Origin: Heritagella sp051881655
Lineage (GTDB): Bacteria; Bacillota; Clostridia; Oscillospirales; Acutalibacteraceae
Reading direction: 5' to 3'
Assembly (NCBI GenBank): GCA_051881655.1
Contig: JBJEQH010000200.1
Span: 1-7,509 of the forward strand
Length of the DNA stretch: 7,509 bases
A model generated the notes under the pieces. That model made no database searches, had not been told where the DNA came from, and worked only from the letters and a program-made list of their open reading frames with translations. The position numbers and the translations under genes are program-made. This document shows positions 4,308-7,509 of the stretch, piece by piece. Within the stretch, counting starts at the first letter, position 1, and the number at the start of each line of letters is the position of its first letter.

Positions 4308-6746
4308 TCATTCCTGCACCGTCCGGTGGGCGGCGGAGGCGGGAACCACCGGGCGCCCGTTCCCGGCGGGGGGCACCGGCGCATGGGCGCGGGTTTTGCG
4401 GCCCGGCTTTTCCGTCAGCGCCCGGGGCAGCACCTCATCCACCGTGGAAACCGGCACAAAGGTGATCGCCTCTTTCACCACGGGATCCACCTCCGCGAGA
4501 TCGGCCGCGTTCTCCGCGGGGAACAGCACGGTTTTGATCCCGGCGCGGTAGGCCGCCATGGTCTTCTCCCGCAGGCCGCCGATGGCCAGCACCCGGCCGC
4601 GCAGCGTCACCTCGCCGGTCATGGCCACATCATGGCGCACCGGGATCCCTGTCAGGGCCGAGGTGATGGCCGTCACCATGGCGATCCCGGCCGAGGGCCC
4701 GTCCTTGGGCACCGCCCCCTCGGGGCAGTGGACGTGGATGTCCTTTTTCGCCGCAAAATCGGCGGGAATCCCCCACTCGCGGCTGCGGGTGCGGATGCAG
4801 CTGATGGCGGTGCGGATGCTCTCCTTCATCACGTCGCCCAGCGAGCCGGTCAGCTCGGTTTTCCCGGTGCCCTCCATCACCGCCGCTTCAATGGGCAGCA
4901 TCTCGCCGCCCACCGAGGTCCAGGCAAGGCCGTTGACCAGCCCCACCTCGTCTTTCCGGTTCTGCTCCTCCCGCTTATAGCGGCGCGGGCCCAGCAGCTC
5001 CGGGAGGTTCTTGGGCGTGACCGTCAGGCAGGGGCTCTCCGTGCCGGACGGTGCGGACACGACAATTTTCGCGGCCTTGCGGCACAGATCCGCAATCCGC
5101 CTCTCCAGCGTGCGCACCCCCGCTTCGCGGGTGTAGGATTCAATCAGATCCCGCATGGCCGCCGGGGTGATGCGCAGCTGGCCGGCGGTCAGGCCGTTCT
5201 TCTTCCGCTGTTTTGCGAGCAGATGGCGCATGGCAATCTGGTATTTCTCCTCCGCCGTGTAGCTGGGCAGCTCGATCACATCCATGCGGTCGTACAGCGG
5301 GCCGGGAATGGTGGACGCATCGTTGGCGGTGGTCAGGAACATCACCTGGCTCAGGTCAAAGGGCATATCGACAAAGTGATCCTGAAACGCATTGTTCTGC
5401 TCGGTATCCAGCACCTCCAGCAAAGCCGAGGCCGGATCCCCGCGGAAATCCTTGCTCAGCTTGTCGATCTCATCCAGCAGGATCAGGGGATTGCGGGTGC
5501 CCGCCTGTTTGACGGCCGCGATGATGCGCCCGGGCATCGAGCCCACATAGGTGCGCCGGTGGCCCACAATTTCGCTCTCGTCGTGCACCCCGCCCAGGGA
5601 CACCCGCACGTATTTGCGCCCCAGCGCCTCGGCGATGGAACGGGCGATCGACGTTTTGCCCACGCCGGGCGGCCCCACCAGGCACAGGATCTGGCCGCTG
5701 GTCTGCGGCGCCAGCTTATGTACGGCCAGGGCCTCGATAATGCGGTCCTTCACCTTTTGGAGGCCCCAGTGGTCGCGGTCCAGAATCCGGCGCGCCTTTT
5801 TCAGGTCCACGTGCTCCGGCGAGAGCGTATTCCACGGCAGATCCAGGCACGTCTCCAGATACCCGCGGATGACGCTGCCCTCCTGCGAGCCGTAGGGCAT
5901 TTTGGACAGGCGGTCGCACTCGCGCAGCAGCTTTTTCTCCTGCAGCTCCGGCAGCTTCAGCGCGAGGACCTTCTGCCGGAATTCCTCCGATTCCTGCAGG
6001 GGGTTTTCGTCCTCCCCCAGCTCCTCGGCGATGGTCTTCATCTGCTCGCGCAGATAGTAATCCCGCTGGTTTTCGTCCACGGATTTCTGGGTTTTCTCGT
6101 TGATCTCCGCTTCCACGGCCAGCACCTTCAGCTCTTCCTCCAGAATCTCGCTGAGCAGCCGGATGCGCTCCTGCGGGTCGCACTCATCCAGAATCTCCTG
6201 CTTTATTTCGTAATCCAGTTGCACGTTCGCCGCCACGAAGTCCGCCAGCACGCCGCCGTCCTTTTCGCTGATCACGCGCATGATTACGTCCGGCGACATG
6301 GGGTGGTACAGGCGCACATACTCCTCAAACTGGTTCTGGATGCGGCGGATGTACGCCTCCATCCGGTAGGTCCTCGGGGCTTCCTTTTCCTCATACTCCT
6401 CCACCATGGCGCGCAGATAGGGCTCTTCGCTCTCGGCTTTTATGATCGCCGCCCGGGGGCCGCCCTCCACATACACGCGCACCGCCTCGTCGCCGGCCTT
6501 TAATACCTGCTTGATCGAGGCCACCACGCCCATGTGGTTCAGCCCCTCCATACTGGGTTCCGACTCGGACAGGTCCTTCTGGCTGACCAGGAAGATGCGC
6601 TGCCCCTTCTCCATGGCCGCGCGCAGCGCCGCGATGGATTTCCGGCGCCCCACCTCAAACTGCAGGGACATCCCCGGAAACACCACCAACCCGCGCAGCG
6701 CGAGTACCGGCAAGCCGTCATGTACGACTCGAATTTCTTGGGTCAT
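4308..6746 (-). CDS. lon: ATP-dependent protease La (LonA)
   Basis: This is an 812-residue cytoplasmic AAA+ serine protease that degrades misfolded and regulatory proteins. Domains in order: the N-terminal LON substrate domain (about 10-200, beginning LPVLALRGLVVFPGM), a coiled helical linker (about 195-285), the AAA+ module with Walker A GPPGVGKT (358-365) and Walker B LILLDEID (421-428), and the C-terminal protease domain with the Ser-Lys dyad S685 in PKDGPSAG and K728 in GGLREKT. ATG at 6746 was chosen because AAGGAG lies 9 nt upstream and the LON domain starts soon after. The in-frame ATG at 6806 has no SD and lies beside the terminator U-tract. The last 33 or so residues form a Pro/Ala/Arg-rich tail beyond the usual family end. 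No membrane segments are present, so it is LonA rather than LonB. Confidence 0.97.
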   Translation of the reverse strand: MTQEIRVVHDGLPVLALRGLVVFPGMSLQFEVGRRKSIAALRAAMEKGQRIFLVSQKDLSESEPSMEGLNHMGVVASIKQVLKAGDEAVRVYVEGGPRAAIIKAESEEPYLRAMVEEYEEKEAPRTYRMEAYIRRIQNQFEEYVRLYHPMSPDVIMRVISEKDGGVLADFVAANVQLDYEIKQEILDECDPQERIRLLSEILEEELKVLAVEAEINEKTQKSVDENQRDYYLREQMKTIAEELGEDENPLQESEEFRQKVLALKLPELQEKKLLRECDRLSKMPYGSQEGSVIRGYLETCLDLPWNTLSPEHVDLKKARRILDRDHWGLQKVKDRIIEALAVHKLAPQTSGQILCLVGPPGVGKTSIARSIAEALGRKYVRVSLGGVHDESEIVGHRRTYVGSMPGRIIAAVKQAGTRNPLILLDEIDKLSKDFRGDPASALLEVLDTEQNNAFQDHFVDMPFDLSQVMFLTTANDASTIPGPLYDRMDVIELPSYTAEEKYQIAMRHLLAKQRKKNGLTAGQLRITPAAMRDLIESYTREAGVRTLERRIADLCRKAAKIVVSAPSGTESPCLTVTPKNLPELLGPRRYKREEQNRKDEVGLVNGLAWTSVGGEMLPIEAAVMEGTGKTELTGSLGDVMKESIRTAISCIRTRSREWGIPADFAAKKDIHVHCPEGAVPKDGPSAGIAMVTAITSALTGIPVRHDVAMTGEVTLRGRVLAIGGLREKTMAAYRAGIKTVLFPAENAADLAEVDPVVKEAITFVPVSTVDEVLPRALTEKPGRKTRAHAPVPPAGNGRPVVPASAAHRTVQE

Positions 6747-6806
6747 GAATGGTAACTCCTTCTCTTTCGATCTCTCTTCGTTCTCTTTCCACAAAAGTTC
6801 TCCCAT

Positions 6807-6861
6807 AAAAGGAAAAAGCCGCTGCTGATCAGAGGAAAGGTTCCTCTTACACCGCAGCGAC
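6807..6861 (-). terminator. Terminator or attenuator between clpX and lon
   Basis: On the minus strand, GTCGCTGC (6861-6854) pairs with GCAGCGGC (6825-6818), an 8-bp stem with one T-G pair. Inside it, AGAGGAA (6847-6841) pairs with TTCCTCT (6837-6831) around a 3-nt loop. TTTTTCCTTTT follows at 6817-6807. This looks like an intrinsic terminator ending clpX. Since no good lon promoter is visible after it, partial read-through into lon is likely. A small TTGCCC-GTGC-GGGTAA hairpin lies upstream (6895-6880). Confidence 0.75.
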
Positions 6862-6921
6862 CTTGTTGCGAATCAAAACTTACCCGCACGGGCAAAGAGG
6901 GCTTTTCGGGAAAAAAGAGAA

Positions 6922-7509
6922 TCAGGCGCCGCGTTTCCCCAGCGCGCCCACCCGGATTTTCACCGGCTTGCGGTCCGCGTTCCGGACCGTCTCGGGCGGT
7001 TCTCCCTTTTCCACCGTCTCCTTCGTGATGGTGATCTTCTCGATCTCGTAATCACTGGGAACCTCGAACATCAGCTTCTGCAGGATCCCCTCCATAATGG
7101 AGCGCAGCCCGCGGGCGCCGGTACGGCGCTCCAGCGTCTGATGCGCCACCGCATGCAGCGCCTCCTCGGTAAAGCACAGCTCCACCTGATCCAGCTGGAA
7201 CAGCTTTTTGTACTGCTGCACCAGGCTGTTCTTCGGCTCGGTCAGAATCCGGACCAGCGCCTCCTCATCCAGGCCCTCCAGCGCCGTAATCACCGGCAGA
7301 CGGCCCACCAGCTCGGGGATCAGCCCGTAGCGGACCAGATCCTGGGGGATCACCTGCTTGGCCCAGGCCGTGGTCGCCAGCTCGGTCTTGCTTTTCACTT
7401 CAGCGCCGAATCCCAGGGCCGACGAATCCTCCCGCCGGCTGATCACCTTCTGCAGGCCGTCGAAGGCCCCGCCGCAGATGAACAGGATATTTTTGGTGTC
7501 AATCTGAAT
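6922..7509 (-). CDS. clpX: ATP-dependent Clp protease ATP-binding subunit ClpX, C-terminal part
   Basis: Only the last 195 residues are in the window; the N-terminal zinc-binding domain, Walker A and Walker B lie beyond the right edge. ClpX is the AAA+ unfoldase that feeds substrates to ClpP. Visible family segments are IQIDTKNILFICGGAFDG (1-18 of the fragment, sensor-1 region), GLIPELVGRLPV (62-73), whose Arg70 matches the arginine finger, the LVRILTEPKNSL segment (85-96), and the sensor-2 motif GARGLRSI (131-138). The reading frame is open to the window edge with no start needed. The tail after ITKETV is about 30 residues, charged and proline-containing. It is followed by a terminator and then lon, the order known from other Bacillota. 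Confidence 0.97.
   Translation of the reverse strand: MQIDTKNILFICGGAFDGLQKVISRREDSSALGFGAEVKSKTELATTAWAKQVIPQDLVRYGLIPELVGRLPVITALEGLDEEALVRILTEPKNSLVQQYKKLFQLDQVELCFTEEALHAVAHQTLERRTGARGLRSIMEGILQKLMFEVPSDYEIEKITITKETVEKGEPPETVRNADRKPVKIRVGALGKRGA

Noticed and set aside
4265..4384. Longer engB form starting at the ATG at 4384
   Set aside because: The extra 40 residues overlap the lon 3' end, are Pro/Arg/Gly-rich and lack homology to the family. The TTG at 4264 has a well-placed GGAGG.
4299..6503. Long open frame on the plus strand, about 734 codons, opposite lon
   Set aside because: It is antisense to a clear full-length lon. Its translation is rich in His, Gln, Arg, Gly and Leu with no family motif, as expected from the complement of a GC-rich gene.
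6743..6889. 48-codon GTG-initiated frame upstream of lon whose stop overlaps the lon ATG as ATGA
   Set aside because: No Shine-Dalgarno site precedes it, the frame runs through the clpX terminator hairpin, and the encoded peptide is simply basic with no motif. The overlap is probably chance, though a leader peptide cannot be fully excluded.
6747..6921. The clpX-lon gap as a known structured RNA (SRP RNA, 6S RNA, T-box or riboswitch)
   Set aside because: I looked for the SRP GGAAG-type loop, T-box bulge sequence and fluoride or other riboswitch core motifs and found none. The visible structure is explained by a terminator.

Overview
This window is a conserved housekeeping region from a GC-rich member of the Bacillota, most likely a clostridium of the Oscillospirales/Ruminococcaceae type. 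The reasons are strong GC bias at third codon positions, AG-rich Shine-Dalgarno sites, Gram-positive-type sigma-A promoters, a YerC/YecD-family TrpR-like regulator, and the gene order clpX-lon-engB, which resembles the clpX-lonB-lonA-ysxC region of Bacillus. The taxon is an inference. All genes that can be supported lie on the minus strand, so transcription runs from high to low coordinates.

Right part (7509 down to 2280): the C-terminal part of clpX enters from the right edge. A strong intrinsic terminator or attenuator follows it. Next come lon (ATP-dependent LonA protease, complete), engB/ysxC (ribosome-assembly GTPase, TTG start) and lysA (diaminopimelate decarboxylase). lysA ends at a G6/C6 terminator that can also fold in other ways.

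Middle part (2223 down to 209): a sigma-A-type promoter with an extended -10, overlapped by inverted repeats, drives a tightly packed operon. Its genes are yerC (TrpR-like DNA-binding protein, GTG start), a class I SAM-dependent methyltransferase (4-nt ATGA overlap with yerC), and hslO (redox-regulated chaperone Hsp33).

Left part (193 down to 1): a near-consensus promoter (TTGACT-N17-TATAGT) drives a tRNA operon. Its leader begins with an 8-bp hairpin, followed by tRNA-Val(UAC) with encoded CCA, a 4-nt spacer, and tRNA-Asp(GUC), which is cut by the window edge.

Taken together, ClpX, Lon and Hsp33 are protein quality-control functions, EngB serves ribosome assembly, and LysA makes lysine and consumes the meso-DAP used in peptidoglycan. 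I see no mobile element, CRISPR array, phage gene or clearly new system. The points worth a second look are regulatory: the dyads on the yerC promoter, the alternative G6/C6 structures after lysA, the terminator between clpX and lon, and the hairpin at the very start of the tRNA transcript.
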